From Chitinophagaceae bacterium (GTDB lineage: Bacteria; Bacteroidota; Bacteroidia; Chitinophagales; Chitinophagaceae): a DNA stretch of 64,000 nucleotides. Position 1 is the first letter of the stretch. Each line of letters starts with the position of its first letter. The notes below the pieces were generated by a model. It did not search any database and was not told where the DNA came from. It saw only the letters and a list, made by a program, of their open reading frames with translations. The stretch covers positions 266,163 through 330,162 of the forward strand of contig JANINS010000004.1 in the NCBI GenBank assembly GCA_024508725.1, in the 5' to 3' direction. Below are positions 1 through 7,877 of the stretch, piece by piece. Both the position numbers and the translations under genes were made by a program.

Positions 1-2
1 AG

Positions 3-257
3 GATAATTTGTTTGAAATGCCGCGTATATTTCAATTGATCCAACAAAATTCCGGTGCTGATCTCAGAGAGATGTACCAGGTGTTTAATATGGGGCACCG
101 GCTGGAAATATTCACCAACGAAACGGCAGCAGCAAAAATGATCGATGTTGCAAAGCGTTTGAACATCGAAGGAAAGATCGTTGGAAGAACAGAAACACAC
201 AACAGTAAACAATTACTGTTAAAAGGTGGTTTCGGAGAGGTAGTGTATGATTTTTAG
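3..257 (+). CDS. purM: Phosphoribosylformylglycinamidine cyclo-ligase (AIR synthase), C-terminal fragment
   Basis: The reading frame is open from the left edge and ends with TAG at 255-257, so only the last ~84 residues are present. The segment reads MPRIFQLIQQ, then GADLREMYQVFNMGHRLEIF, and ends in a glycine-rich KGGFGEVVYDF. This matches the C-terminal AIRS_C half of PurM, in particular the Met-Gly-His stretch. PurM closes the imidazole ring of FGAM using ATP to give AIR in de novo purine synthesis in the cytoplasm. purC, another gene of the pathway, lies 23 kb away in the same window, so the purine genes are scattered here. The ATG at 18-20 is internal to the protein. The true start is outside the window. 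Confidence 0.9.
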   Translation, partial: DNLFEMPRIFQLIQQNSGADLREMYQVFNMGHRLEIFTNETAAAKMIDVAKRLNIEGKIVGRTETHNSKQLLLKGGFGEVVYDF

Positions 258-284
258 ATATTTTTGAAAGACTAAAACAGGACT

Positions 285-980
285 ATGTCAGAAGTAGTTA
301 TCTCGATACATAATGCCAATATTTACCAGGGCGAAAACCTGATCCTCGAAGATGTGAGTTTTGAAGTGGGTAAAGGCGAATTCGTTTACCTGATCGGTAA
401 AACCGGAACAGGGAAAAGTAGTTTGCTGAAGACCCTGTATGGTGAACTTCCTTTAAAAAAAGGAACGGGTAATGTGGTTGGATTTGATCTGAAAGACATG
501 ACCTGGAAGAAGGTTCCTTTTTTACGTAGAAACCTGGGTGTGGTTTTCCAGGATTTTCAACTTCTCACCGACAGGAATGTTTACGAGAACCTCAAGTTCG
601 TTTTAAAAGCGACTGGTTGGGAAGATAAAAAAGCCATGGACGAAAAGATCAATGATGTATTGGATAAGGTGGGATTGAAAAGTAAAGGGTTTAAGTATCC
701 ATTTGAATTAAGTGGTGGAGAGCAACAGAGAGTGGATATCGCCAGGGCTTTATTGAATTCTCCCAAGTTGATCTTAGCAGATGAGCCAACCGGAAATCTT
801 GATCCTGAAACCAGTGATGAGATCATGCAGTTGTTGTTTCATATTGCGAAAGATTTCGGCACTGCAGTTATCATGGCAACGCATGATTTTATTGTTATCA
901 ATAAATATCCATCCAGAATGCTTACTACCGAAAGAGGAAAAGTATTCGATACACCGGTGGAAGCGATCATGCAGCGTTAA
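285..980 (+). CDS. ftsE: FtsE-like ABC transporter ATP-binding protein
   Basis: A 231-residue single ABC ATPase domain. Walker A is GKTGTGKS at residues 38-45, the ABC signature LSGGEQQ is at 142-148, and Walker B LILADE is at 162-167, with E167 as catalytic base and NLD as D-loop. Length and sequence fit FtsE, the cytoplasmic ATPase that with membrane partner FtsX controls cell-wall hydrolases at division. No FtsX permease is adjacent, so the assignment rests on the ATPase alone; another LolD-type ATPase is the main alternative. It starts 27 bp after purM in the same direction. Its TAA stop overlaps the TAA stop of the convergent glycosyltransferase gene within one TTAA tetramer. Confidence 0.8.
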   Translation: MSEVVISIHNANIYQGENLILEDVSFEVGKGEFVYLIGKTGTGKSSLLKTLYGELPLKKGTGNVVGFDLKDMTWKKVPFLRRNLGVVFQDFQLLTDRNVYENLKFVLKATGWEDKKAMDEKINDVLDKVGLKSKGFKYPFELSGGEQQRVDIARALLNSPKLILADEPTGNLDPETSDEIMQLLFHIAKDFGTAVIMATHDFIVINKYPSRMLTTERGKVFDTPVEAIMQR

Positions 981-2095
981 TCCCAGATCAGCTTCACTAG
1001 CTCCTTTGCATTTTTTTCGTTGTTGAATTCCTGTTGAAGAATAACGCTTCGTTCCTGCAGTTCATCTGCTCTGAAAGGTTGATGATATAATTGCGAAACG
1101 AGGTCTTTCATATGTTCTGCAGTATTCGCAATATGACATAACGATTCAAAACCTGTTCCTTCAACTGTAGCATTGTTCACCACGCAATGCCTGCCATTGA
1201 ATAGTGCATTCAATAATTTCAATTTAATGCCTGTATTAGATGTTGAAGGAATAATGTTGATATGAGCATTCCTGATAAGTTCCTGCATCTGCTCTTCAGA
1301 TGGATCAGTAATAAGCGAGACATTCTCGAACTTATCAACCAATTTCTGAAGATGTGATGATGGTTTTTTGCCAGCTACCTTTAAACTGATCTGTGTGGAT
1401 GAAAATATATGCCTGATGAGCCATTCAGCCATTTTACTGTTTGCAGCTACACTCAGATCACCCTGGTACAAACAGTAATTGCCAACTCCTTCTTTCGCAT
1501 CAACATTCCATTTCGGTAAAAATAATGGTAGGTGAACGATGTTTTTACAGTTGAACTCCTTTCGATAAATAGCAGCATCTTTTTCTGTAACACTAAAGAA
1601 AACAGCTTTGTTGACTATGGAACTTTCATACTTTTTTAAAAGACTGCTTTCTCTTTTCAGGTAAAGTTTTTTAAAGTACGATCGTGTTACAGTAGAGAGA
1701 TCACGGTAATATTCAAATTCAACATTGTGCAGCCGGACAAAACATTTTCGGTTACTGAACCTTGGATCATTGAGAAGAGCTGTGCAATGAATACCTTCCA
1801 TCAAGATCGGATGTTCATCCTGCAAAAGGTTCGAGAACAATGCTTCATTTTTTCTGCTGGCTACGATGTAAGGAAGCTGATTAAATAAACTGTATTGCGA
1901 ACGCTGGTAATAGTGAACAGATTCGCAATACTTGTTCAATTCTTTTTGTTGCCCTCTTCCGTAATCAAAACAATGTAAATGGATCTTTACTCCCTCTTGC
2001 TTCAATGCAGGCAGTTTATAGAACAGATCGAACACACCTCCATAGTCAACTGGATAGGGAACGGTTAGACAAATGATATGTAAATGTTTATCCAT
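977..2095 (-). CDS. Glycosyltransferase (GT-B type)
   Basis: A 372-residue cytoplasmic protein with a GT-B-like layout. The N-terminal domain begins HIICLTVPYPVDYGG, which resembles the donor/acceptor loop of GT4 enzymes. The C-terminal half carries an EQMQELIRNAHINIIPS segment and a VEGTGFESL region typical of nucleotide-sugar-binding glycosyltransferases. It probably adds a sugar to a surface polysaccharide or glycan; the substrate cannot be read from the sequence. A second glycosyltransferase lies 50 bp upstream on the same strand, so the pair is probably co-transcribed. It converges on ftsE and shares the stop-codon tetramer with it. Confidence 0.75.
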   Translation of the reverse strand: MDKHLHIICLTVPYPVDYGGVFDLFYKLPALKQEGVKIHLHCFDYGRGQQKELNKYCESVHYYQRSQYSLFNQLPYIVASRKNEALFSNLLQDEHPILMEGIHCTALLNDPRFSNRKCFVRLHNVEFEYYRDLSTVTRSYFKKLYLKRESSLLKKYESSIVNKAVFFSVTEKDAAIYRKEFNCKNIVHLPLFLPKWNVDAKEGVGNYCLYQGDLSVAANSKMAEWLIRHIFSSTQISLKVAGKKPSSHLQKLVDKFENVSLITDPSEEQMQELIRNAHINIIPSTSNTGIKLKLLNALFNGRHCVVNNATVEGTGFESLCHIANTAEHMKDLVSQLYHQPFRADELQERSVILQQEFNNEKNAKELVKLIWD

Positions 2096-2145
2096 TTAGC
2101 AGCAACAAAGAAAAGCAAACTTGTAATGAGTAAGGCTGGCTTAAC

Positions 2146-3279
2146 TTATAAAATCGACGAATAAAATTGAATTAATATTTTTTCTTCAGAGCTCCAGTTT
2201 AGTTCCAGTCTTGCCTGCATACAATTCTTTTGCAGTTGTTGATGCAGGTAATCGTCGCTTAACAGTTTGTTCAAGGCTGATGCGATCGTTTCAATTGAAG
2301 TATCATCGATCATTACGGCAATATTGTATTTGTCGTTGATGGCTTTATATTCAGGATAATTGACACATATCTGTGGTACACCTGCCATGATGTAATCGAA
2401 GAACCGGTTTGAAAGTGAATTGAATTGATTCATGCCGGTAGCTTCGAAGATCATCAAAGCAACTCGTGCCGCAGGTGTGATCTTTTTCAGTTCTGCAGGA
2501 GGTACATATCCTCTCAACTCAACTTTTTCTTCAACCTTATATTGTTTTATCAAATGCTTTGTCTGTTCAAAAAAATTGCCTTCTCCACAGATCACCAACC
2601 GTCCATTTACAAATTGCATAGCAGGAATGATCGTTTCGAAACTCCTTCCTTCATTTACAGCTCCCTGGTAGATGATCATCTTTAGAAATTCCTTGTTCGC
2701 TGTTCCTTGTTCAATATTCTCATTTACGCTTGGTGTTCCCAACACAGGCAAATTCCTTACTACTTTGTATTGTACATTATACCTTTTTTTAAATTCGTCT
2801 ACCAATGATTCATTAACAGTATAGCCATACTTAAACTTTGGAACTGCAAATTTTTCAACAGCGAGCCACCATTTCCTGATCACCGGCCTGCTGACGATCT
2901 CTTTCATTTCTGTAAATAGTTCATGAGCATCGTACACTCTTTTCTTCCTTCTTAACAATGAAACAAAATAGCAGGGAAGGATGGTGTCCAGATCGATCGC
3001 ACAGATCACATCCATCTTTTGAAATAGCAGGTAAAAGAAAAGCCTGAAATTATATTCAATGTACATCCCCGGCCCTTTTTGAAAAAAGGAATTCAATCTT
3101 TTTTGCCGGAAGGCCTGTTTCTGTAAAGGAATTGAACGGGTTTTCTTTCTGCCGATCAATAAAACATCATGCCCGTTATTCTTCAAAGAAGTGCAGATAC
3201 GCTGCATTCTTTGATCATAATTTAAGTCGTTGGTAACAGTAAAAACGAGTGTAGCCAATTGAGAATTTGTAAAGCGCAA
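2146..3279 (-). CDS. Glycosyltransferase, GT4-like
   Basis: A 377-residue GT-B fold candidate. The N-terminus (LATLVFTVTNDLNYDQRMQR) is the pattern found in Bacteroidota GT4 enzymes. A YDAHELF motif follows near residue 115. The C-terminal domain contains VICGEGNFFEQ and the segment EATGMNQFNSLSNRFFDYIMAG, equivalent to the E-x7-E nucleotide-sugar site. It is likely cytoplasmic or membrane-peripheral and involved in exopolysaccharide or glycan synthesis. It is the first gene of a two-gene minus-strand unit with the glycosyltransferase at 977-2095. Donor and acceptor are unknown. Confidence 0.78.
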   Translation of the reverse strand: MRFTNSQLATLVFTVTNDLNYDQRMQRICTSLKNNGHDVLLIGRKKTRSIPLQKQAFRQKRLNSFFQKGPGMYIEYNFRLFFYLLFQKMDVICAIDLDTILPCYFVSLLRRKKRVYDAHELFTEMKEIVSRPVIRKWWLAVEKFAVPKFKYGYTVNESLVDEFKKRYNVQYKVVRNLPVLGTPSVNENIEQGTANKEFLKMIIYQGAVNEGRSFETIIPAMQFVNGRLVICGEGNFFEQTKHLIKQYKVEEKVELRGYVPPAELKKITPAARVALMIFEATGMNQFNSLSNRFFDYIMAGVPQICVNYPEYKAINDKYNIAVMIDDTSIETIASALNKLLSDDYLHQQLQKNCMQARLELNWSSEEKILIQFYSSIL

Positions 3280-3321
3280 ATATCTGTAGATCGGGTGAAA
3301 AGTTTGGCGATTAAAGTAGTC

Positions 3322-4311
3322 TTATTTCATTCCAAGCCATTCTTTCGCATTCTGATGAAGCAACCTGTCTTTCGTGGATTGTTGCAGATGCATTGCTTCG
3401 ATCATTTTTCCGGGATGATGTTCTCCAAGCGGAAAAGGATAATCACTTCCCAAACATATCTTTTCATCACCCACTAAACTGATCAGGTAGTGTAAAGCAC
3501 TTACATCATGTACAAGACTGTCGAACCAAAACTTACCTAAGTATTTTGTAGGATCAACTTTATTATCAACTGCAACAAGATCAGGTCTTACATCAAATCC
3601 ATGTTGTATTCTGCCAATTGTAAATGGAAAAGAACCACCGCCATGAGCAAAAGCTACTCTCAGTTTCGGGAATTTTTCAAACACTCCACCAAATATCATT
3701 GAGCAAATAGCTCTGGATGTTTCTGCAGGCATACCAACCAACCAGGGCAGCCAATATTTTTGCATCTCTTTTTCGCCCATCATTTCCCAGGGATGAACAA
3801 ACAATGCACAGCCAAGTTTCTCTGCGGCTTCATAAAAAGGAAAGAATTCAGATTCGTTTAAATTTTTTCCATTCACATTGCTGCCAATTTCCAACCCAGG
3901 CATCTTTAATTCCTGTACACATCTTTCCATCTCTCTTATCGCAAAATCAACATCCTGCAATGGAACAGTTCCAATACCTATGAACCTGTTTGGTTCACGT
4001 GATACACATTCAGCAATATGATCATTAAAAAACCTTGACGTTTCCAATCCATCCTGCGGTTTAGCCCAGTAGTTAAATAAAACAGGAATGGTAGACAGCA
4101 CCTGGATAGTAACTTCCGTATCGTTCATATCCTTCAGCCGAACCTCTTCTTTAAAGCAATTATCTTCTACTTCCCTGAAAAGCTTATCGCCTTTCATCAT
4201 GCATGCTTTACAATTCCGATGTTCAAGATGAATGAACTCTCCATAGCCAAACTTCTGAACCCAGTTCGGCATTTTCTCCGGCATTATATGAGTGTGGATG
4301 TCGATCTTCAT
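3322..4311 (-). CDS. 2-amino-3-carboxymuconate-6-semialdehyde decarboxylase (ACMSD)
   Basis: A 329-residue amidohydrolase-fold protein (Amidohydro_2). Visible metal ligands are H6 and H8 in DIHTH, the His in FVHPWEM, the His in AFAHGGG and the Asp in CLGSDYPFP, the ligand set of zinc ACMSD. The enzyme decarboxylates 2-amino-3-carboxymuconate semialdehyde to 2-aminomuconate semialdehyde, diverting carbon from quinolinate/NAD synthesis into catabolism. The dioxygenase that makes its substrate is upstream on the same strand, separated only by the GxxExxY element. The next steps are encoded divergently. A generic amidohydrolase is possible in isolation, but the neighbours make ACMSD the best reading. 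Confidence 0.9.
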   Translation of the reverse strand: MKIDIHTHIMPEKMPNWVQKFGYGEFIHLEHRNCKACMMKGDKLFREVEDNCFKEEVRLKDMNDTEVTIQVLSTIPVLFNYWAKPQDGLETSRFFNDHIAECVSREPNRFIGIGTVPLQDVDFAIREMERCVQELKMPGLEIGSNVNGKNLNESEFFPFYEAAEKLGCALFVHPWEMMGEKEMQKYWLPWLVGMPAETSRAICSMIFGGVFEKFPKLRVAFAHGGGSFPFTIGRIQHGFDVRPDLVAVDNKVDPTKYLGKFWFDSLVHDVSALHYLISLVGDEKICLGSDYPFPLGEHHPGKMIEAMHLQQSTKDRLLHQNAKEWLGMK

Positions 4312-4318
4312 GAAAGAG

Positions 4319-4339
4319 GAACGCAGATTATTATGATGA
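4319..4339 (+). repeat. Left terminal inverted repeat of the GxxExxY element
   Basis: Reads GAACGCAGATTATTATGATG followed by A. Its inverse at 4778-4798 differs at one base of 21 (A/T at position 7). It overlaps the 3' end of the GxxExxY gene, including its stop codon. Confidence 0.85.
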
Positions 4340-4762
4340 ATAAGATTGATTAGGATTTTCTCTGGCGGAGTTTAGTTGTTTATACTCTTTCGAGAATACT
4401 TTCCTTTTAAATGAGGGTTTTTTGCCGAAATTCAATAGTATGCCAACCTCAATATTTGTAGCTTTAAGATAATTTACTAACTGAGCTTCGTGTTCTTCAC
4501 ACAAACTTTCTGCAGCCTTTAGCTCAACGATTACACAATTCTCAACAATAATATCGGCGATGTAAGAACCAATCTTTTCTCCTTCATAATAAACGTCAAT
4601 AGGATAAACTGGTTTGCAGTCTAGGTAAAGTTTCCGAAGTTCTATAAGTAGCGCATTCTGATAAACTTTTTCTAAAAAACCATAGCCTAACTTATTATAA
4701 ACTTCATAGAATGCTTTTATAATTTCCGAAGTAATATTTGAATGTAAGTAATTCCCTTCCAT
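4331..4762 (-). CDS. GxxExxY protein (PD-(D/E)XK nuclease-like)
   Basis: A 143-residue protein with the family motif GFLEKVY at residues 28-34. A PD-(D/E)XK-like core follows: D70 in SYIADIIV, then E80 and K82 in VIVELKA. This is the GxxExxY family (PDDEXK_3 in Pfam); its function is not established. The gene fills a gap between two genes expected to be neighbours, ACMSD and 3-hydroxyanthranilate dioxygenase. It is bounded by near-perfect inverted repeats at 4319-4339 and 4778-4798, and the last two codons and the stop lie inside the left repeat. The same ends occur without the gene at 6326-6402 and 7878-7953. I infer a mobile or recently inserted unit. Whether the protein acts on the repeats is unknown. 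Confidence 0.9.
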   Translation of the reverse strand: MEGNYLHSNITSEIIKAFYEVYNKLGYGFLEKVYQNALLIELRKLYLDCKPVYPIDVYYEGEKIGSYIADIIVENCVIVELKAAESLCEEHEAQLVNYLKATNIEVGILLNFGKKPSFKRKVFSKEYKQLNSARENPNQSYSS

Positions 4763-4777
4763 CTTAATATTTCATAA

Positions 4778-4798
4778 TCATCATAATAATCAGCGTTC
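4778..4798 (-). repeat. Right terminal inverted repeat of the GxxExxY element
   Basis: On the minus strand it reads GAACGCTGATTATTATGATG followed by A. The first 24 bases of this end are identical to the left end of the non-coding palindrome at 6326-6402. Together with the left repeat it defines a 480-bp unit (4319-4798) that fills almost the whole ACMSD-HAAO gap. Confidence 0.85.
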
Positions 4799-4800
4799 AA

Positions 4801-5322
4801 TTATTTCTTTATCGGAGGCTCCATCACAGCTCCGCATTTGCTGCAAGTCCTACGCATCATATCATTCCAATATTTATTCATCACCTCCGGTAACTGGTTA
4901 ACAATATCATTCACCACAAGTGTTTCTTCATATAATTTATTGCCACAGTTCTCGCAAAACCAGATAAAACCATCTTCTTCCGTCTCTCTTTTTTTCTCTA
5001 TCACCAAACCAACTGTTCCTGCACCACGCTGAGGAGAATGTGGTGTCTTCGGTGGCAACAAAAACATTTCACCTTCTTTGATCGGAATATCCCTGAACTC
5101 ACCATTATCAATGATCTTCACAACAATATCACCTTCCACCTGGTAATACAACTCTTCTGTTTCATTAAAGTGATAATCTTTCCTAGCATTCGGACCACCC
5201 ACAACCATCACGATAAAATTTTCAGCATCCTTGTATACACATTGATTTCCTACAGGAGGCTTCAACAGATCTCTGTGTTCGTCGATCCACTTTTTCAAAT
5301 TGAAAGGTGCAGTTACAGGCAT
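4801..5322 (-). CDS. 3-hydroxyanthranilate 3,4-dioxygenase
   Basis: A 173-residue cupin starting MPVTAPFNLKKWIDEHRD. The iron ligands H51, E57 and H95 and the substrate-binding arginines R47 and R99 fall at the same numbers as in the characterised bacterial enzyme. The C-terminal rubredoxin-like zinc site is visible as CENC and CSKC. The enzyme opens 3-hydroxyanthranilate to 2-amino-3-carboxymuconate semialdehyde with O2 and Fe(II). I chose the ATG at 5322 because the upstream in-frame extension (MYNCRLNKKCH) is outside the family. It is divergent from the SDR-led operon across a 218-bp region carrying a palindrome and a copy of the 20-nt repeat. Confidence 0.95.
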   Translation of the reverse strand: MPVTAPFNLKKWIDEHRDLLKPPVGNQCVYKDAENFIVMVVGGPNARKDYHFNETEELYYQVEGDIVVKIIDNGEFRDIPIKEGEMFLLPPKTPHSPQRGAGTVGLVIEKKRETEEDGFIWFCENCGNKLYEETLVVNDIVNQLPEVMNKYWNDMMRRTCSKCGAVMEPPIKK

Positions 5323-5345
5323 ATGGCATTTTTTATTTAGTCGGC

Positions 5346-5357
5346 AGTTGTACAACT
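5346..5357. promoter_or_regulatory. Perfect palindrome AGTTGTACAACT upstream of 3-hydroxyanthranilate dioxygenase
   Basis: A 12-bp perfect inverted repeat 24 bp upstream of the dioxygenase start, inside the divergent kynurenine control region. It has the size and placement of an operator, but no regulator gene is adjacent. Function is inferred only. Confidence 0.35.
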
Positions 5358-5368
5358 ATTATACACCG

Positions 5369-5388
5369 GTTGTGTCACTCACTTGTAC
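5369..5388 (+). repeat. Intergenic 20-nt repeat, copy A
   Basis: Reads GTTGTGTCACTCACTTGTAC, identical over 20 nt to copies at 56673 and 62644. Here the first six bases GTTGTG are mirrored by CACAAC at 5389-5394, so a small hairpin is possible. It lies in the divergent region between the dioxygenase and the SDR. Confidence 0.75.
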
Positions 5389-5526
5389 CACAACAATTCT
5401 ATTCGGCAACCAGCTTTCAGCTCATTGTCTTACCGTTCTGGTCTGACGATATGCTCTTCAATAAGCTCAGCAATTTAGCATATTAATCTGCATTCATCCA
5501 ACAACAAACATCCAACTTTTTTTTCA

Positions 5527-5534
5527 TAGGTTTG
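5527..5534 (+). promoter_or_regulatory. Bacteroidota -7 box (TAGGTTTG) for the SDR-led kynurenine operon
   Basis: An exact TAnnTTTG match ending 6 bp before the ATG at 5541. It implies a very short or absent leader and excludes the in-frame TTG at 5532, which lies within the box. No clear -33 TTTG is visible. Confidence 0.5.
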
Positions 5535-5540
5535 AGTCTT

Positions 5541-6326
5541 ATGAATCTCTCTCTTAAAGGAAAAACTGCCATAGTTTGCGGAAGTTCACAGGGAATAGGA
5601 TTGGCTGCTGCCATCGAGTTATCGAAATTGGGAGCAACATGTGTGCTGCTGGCAAGAAATGAAACAGCTTTACAACAAGCAATAGAAAAACTCAACCATT
5701 TTTACGAGCAACAACATAGTTACCTCGTTGCAGACTTTGATAATCCTGAAACAGTAAAGAAAGTTATTGAAGACTTTGTTGCCAGCAATCCTGTTCATAT
5801 TCTTGTAAATAATTCTGGTGGTCCTGCAGGTGGTCCAATTACTGAAGCGAAAGAAGAAGACTTTCTAAATACTTTTAATCGCCACCTGGTCTGTAATCAT
5901 ATCCTCACAAAAGCTGTAATTCCTTCCATGAAAAAAGAAGGCTTTGGAAGGATTATTAATATTATTTCCACGTCAGTAAAAATTCCATTGCCAAATCTTG
6001 GCGTATCGAATACGATTCGTGGAGCAGTAGCGTCATGGTCTAAGACAATGGCAAACGAGTTAGGTCAATTTAATATTACTGTAAACAATGTTTTACCCGG
6101 AGCAACGAAAACACAACGCCTGGAAAGTATCATTACCAACAATGCAAATAAAAAGAGCGTTGCTGTTGATGAAATAGAGAAGGAGATGCAAAAAGAAATT
6201 CCAATGAAACGTTTCGCATCAGCAGAGGAAATAGCAAACGTTGTCGCATTTCTTGCATCGCCGGCTGCATCTTATGTGAATGGAGTAAGCATTCCCGTAG
6301 ATGGAGGAAGAACAGGAGCAATTTAG
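5541..6326 (+). CDS. SDR family oxidoreductase with a non-canonical active site
   Basis: A 261-residue Rossmann-fold short-chain dehydrogenase with cofactor motif GSSQGIG at residues 14-20, the NNSGG strand, and C-terminal PVDGG. Where classical SDRs have Y-x-x-x-K (YSASKAAV), this protein reads SNTIRGAV, so the catalytic Tyr and Lys are replaced by Ser and Arg. This pattern occurs in a divergent FabG-like branch and does not look like decay. It is the first gene of the kynurenine operon (SDR, ALDH, RidA, kynureninase, KMO), but its reaction is unknown. It might handle a side or downstream metabolite. The start is set at the ATG because the -7 box overlaps the alternative TTG. Its TAG stop overlaps the first base of a palindromic repeat. 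Confidence 0.85.
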   Translation: MNLSLKGKTAIVCGSSQGIGLAAAIELSKLGATCVLLARNETALQQAIEKLNHFYEQQHSYLVADFDNPETVKKVIEDFVASNPVHILVNNSGGPAGGPITEAKEEDFLNTFNRHLVCNHILTKAVIPSMKKEGFGRIINIISTSVKIPLPNLGVSNTIRGAVASWSKTMANELGQFNITVNNVLPGATKTQRLESIITNNANKKSVAVDEIEKEMQKEIPMKRFASAEEIANVVAFLASPAASYVNGVSIPVDGGRTGAI

Positions 6327-6402
6327 AACGCTGATTATTATGATGATTAAGATAAACGCAGGCAATCATAATAAATCATAACCATCATAAATATCTGCGT
6401 TC
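6326..6402. repeat. 77-bp palindromic MITE-like repeat, copy 1
   Basis: Begins GAACGCTGATTATTATGATG and ends CATCATAAATATCTGCGTTC. The outer 28 bp on each side pair at about 23 positions, so the RNA or single strand can form a long hairpin. It has no coding capacity. The ends match the terminal repeats of the GxxExxY gene at 4319-4798. It sits between the SDR and aldehyde dehydrogenase genes. Confidence 0.85.
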
Positions 6403-6415
6403 CATTTTATAACAA

Positions 6416-7873
6416 ATGAATCTGAGCGTTCCATATCATTTAGAAAATTATATCGATGGGTTACTCATTGCTCCGCTATCCGGTAAATTCATTGATGGGA
6501 TCAATCCTGCAACAGCAGAAGTGTTCACTCAAATTCCTGATAGCAATGAGAAAGATGTTGAACTTGCTGTAAACGCAGCCAAGAAAGCTTTTCCATCCTG
6601 GAGCACCACTCCGGTTGAAGAAAGATTCAAAGTGCTTAATCGAATTGCTGACCTGATCGATGAAAATCTTGAAGCACTTGCTTTAGCTGAAACAACCGAT
6701 AATGGCAAGCCTCTTTGGCTCAGTAAAAAAGTGGATATACCAAGAGCCTCAGCCAATTTTAGATTCTTTGCCACAGGTATTATGCATTTTGCCAGCGAAA
6801 GCCATATAATGGAAGACAAAGCTGTGAACTACACACTTCGTCAGCCAATTGGAGTAGTGGGTTGCATCTCACCCTGGAATTTGCCCTTGTATCTGTTTAC
6901 CTGGAAAATTGCTCCTGCTTTAGCAGCAGGAAATTGTGTCGTTGCAAAACCGAGTGAAGTAACTCCGGTTACTGCATTTTTATTAAGCATCATTTGTAAA
7001 GAAGCCGGATTGCCTGCAGGCGTTTTGAATATTGTTCATGGAACTGGTCAGGGTTGTGGAGAAGCAATTGTAGCTCATCCATCCATCAAAGCAATATCAT
7101 TCACCGGAAGTACAAGAGCCGGAGAAAGAATTGCTTCGCTTGCTGCCCCTAAATTCAAAAAGCTTTCTTTGGAGTTAGGTGGTAAGAATCCAAATATCAT
7201 TTTTTCTGATTGCAACTGGGGGAAGATGATGAATTCCACGTTGCAATCATCTTTCGCTAACCAGGGGCAAATATGTTTGTGCGGTTCAAGAATTCTGATC
7301 GAAGAAAGCATCTACGATAAGTTTAAAGCTGAGTTTGTAGAAAGGGTAAGGAAGCTTACAGTGGCAGATCCGCTTGATGAAAATTCCAGGCAGGGCGCAA
7401 TCGTAAGTAAAATGCATTTTGATAAAGTAATGAACTGTATTGAAACAGCTAGGCAGGAAGGAGGTAAGATTCTGATCGGTGGTAATGCGGTTAATCCAGA
7501 TGGCAGATGTGCCAAAGGATATTTTATAGAGCCAACAGTAATCGAAGGATTGGATTGCAATTGCAAAACAAATATGGAAGAGATATTCGGTCCTGTTGTT
7601 ACACTTCAATCTTTCAAAACTGAGGAAGAAGCGTTACAGTTAGCCAATGCATGTGATTATGGTTTGGCAGCAACCATATGGACCCAGGATATTTCCAGAG
7701 CCAATCGTGTTGCTGCAAAAGTAGAAAGTGGAATCATCTGGGTGAACTGTTGGTTGCTTCGTGATCTTCGTACACCTTTTGGAGGAATGAAGAACAGCGG
7801 AGTTGGAAGAGAAGGTGGCTGGGAAGCATTACGTTTTTTTACAGATGCGAAAAATGTTTGTATGCAATTATAA
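6416..7873 (+). CDS. 2-aminomuconic semialdehyde dehydrogenase (aldehyde dehydrogenase family)
   Basis: A 485-residue NAD-dependent aldehyde dehydrogenase. The catalytic cysteine is C287 in GQICLCGS, the general base E253 is in LELGGKNP, and the substrate-channel PWNLPLY and C-terminal PFGGMKNSGVGREGG motifs are present. Within this cluster it should oxidise 2-aminomuconate 6-semialdehyde to 2-aminomuconate, as in the ALDH8-type/AmnC enzymes. Other semialdehyde dehydrogenases share this fold, so the substrate is assigned from context: ACMSD makes the substrate and a RidA-type deaminase follows. It is flanked on both sides by palindromic repeats, which separate it from the SDR and from the deaminase gene. 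Confidence 0.92.
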   Translation: MNLSVPYHLENYIDGLLIAPLSGKFIDGINPATAEVFTQIPDSNEKDVELAVNAAKKAFPSWSTTPVEERFKVLNRIADLIDENLEALALAETTDNGKPLWLSKKVDIPRASANFRFFATGIMHFASESHIMEDKAVNYTLRQPIGVVGCISPWNLPLYLFTWKIAPALAAGNCVVAKPSEVTPVTAFLLSIICKEAGLPAGVLNIVHGTGQGCGEAIVAHPSIKAISFTGSTRAGERIASLAAPKFKKLSLELGGKNPNIIFSDCNWGKMMNSTLQSSFANQGQICLCGSRILIEESIYDKFKAEFVERVRKLTVADPLDENSRQGAIVSKMHFDKVMNCIETARQEGGKILIGGNAVNPDGRCAKGYFIEPTVIEGLDCNCKTNMEEIFGPVVTLQSFKTEEEALQLANACDYGLAATIWTQDISRANRVAAKVESGIIWVNCWLLRDLRTPFGGMKNSGVGREGGWEALRFFTDAKNVCMQL

Positions 7874-7877
7874 TTTT

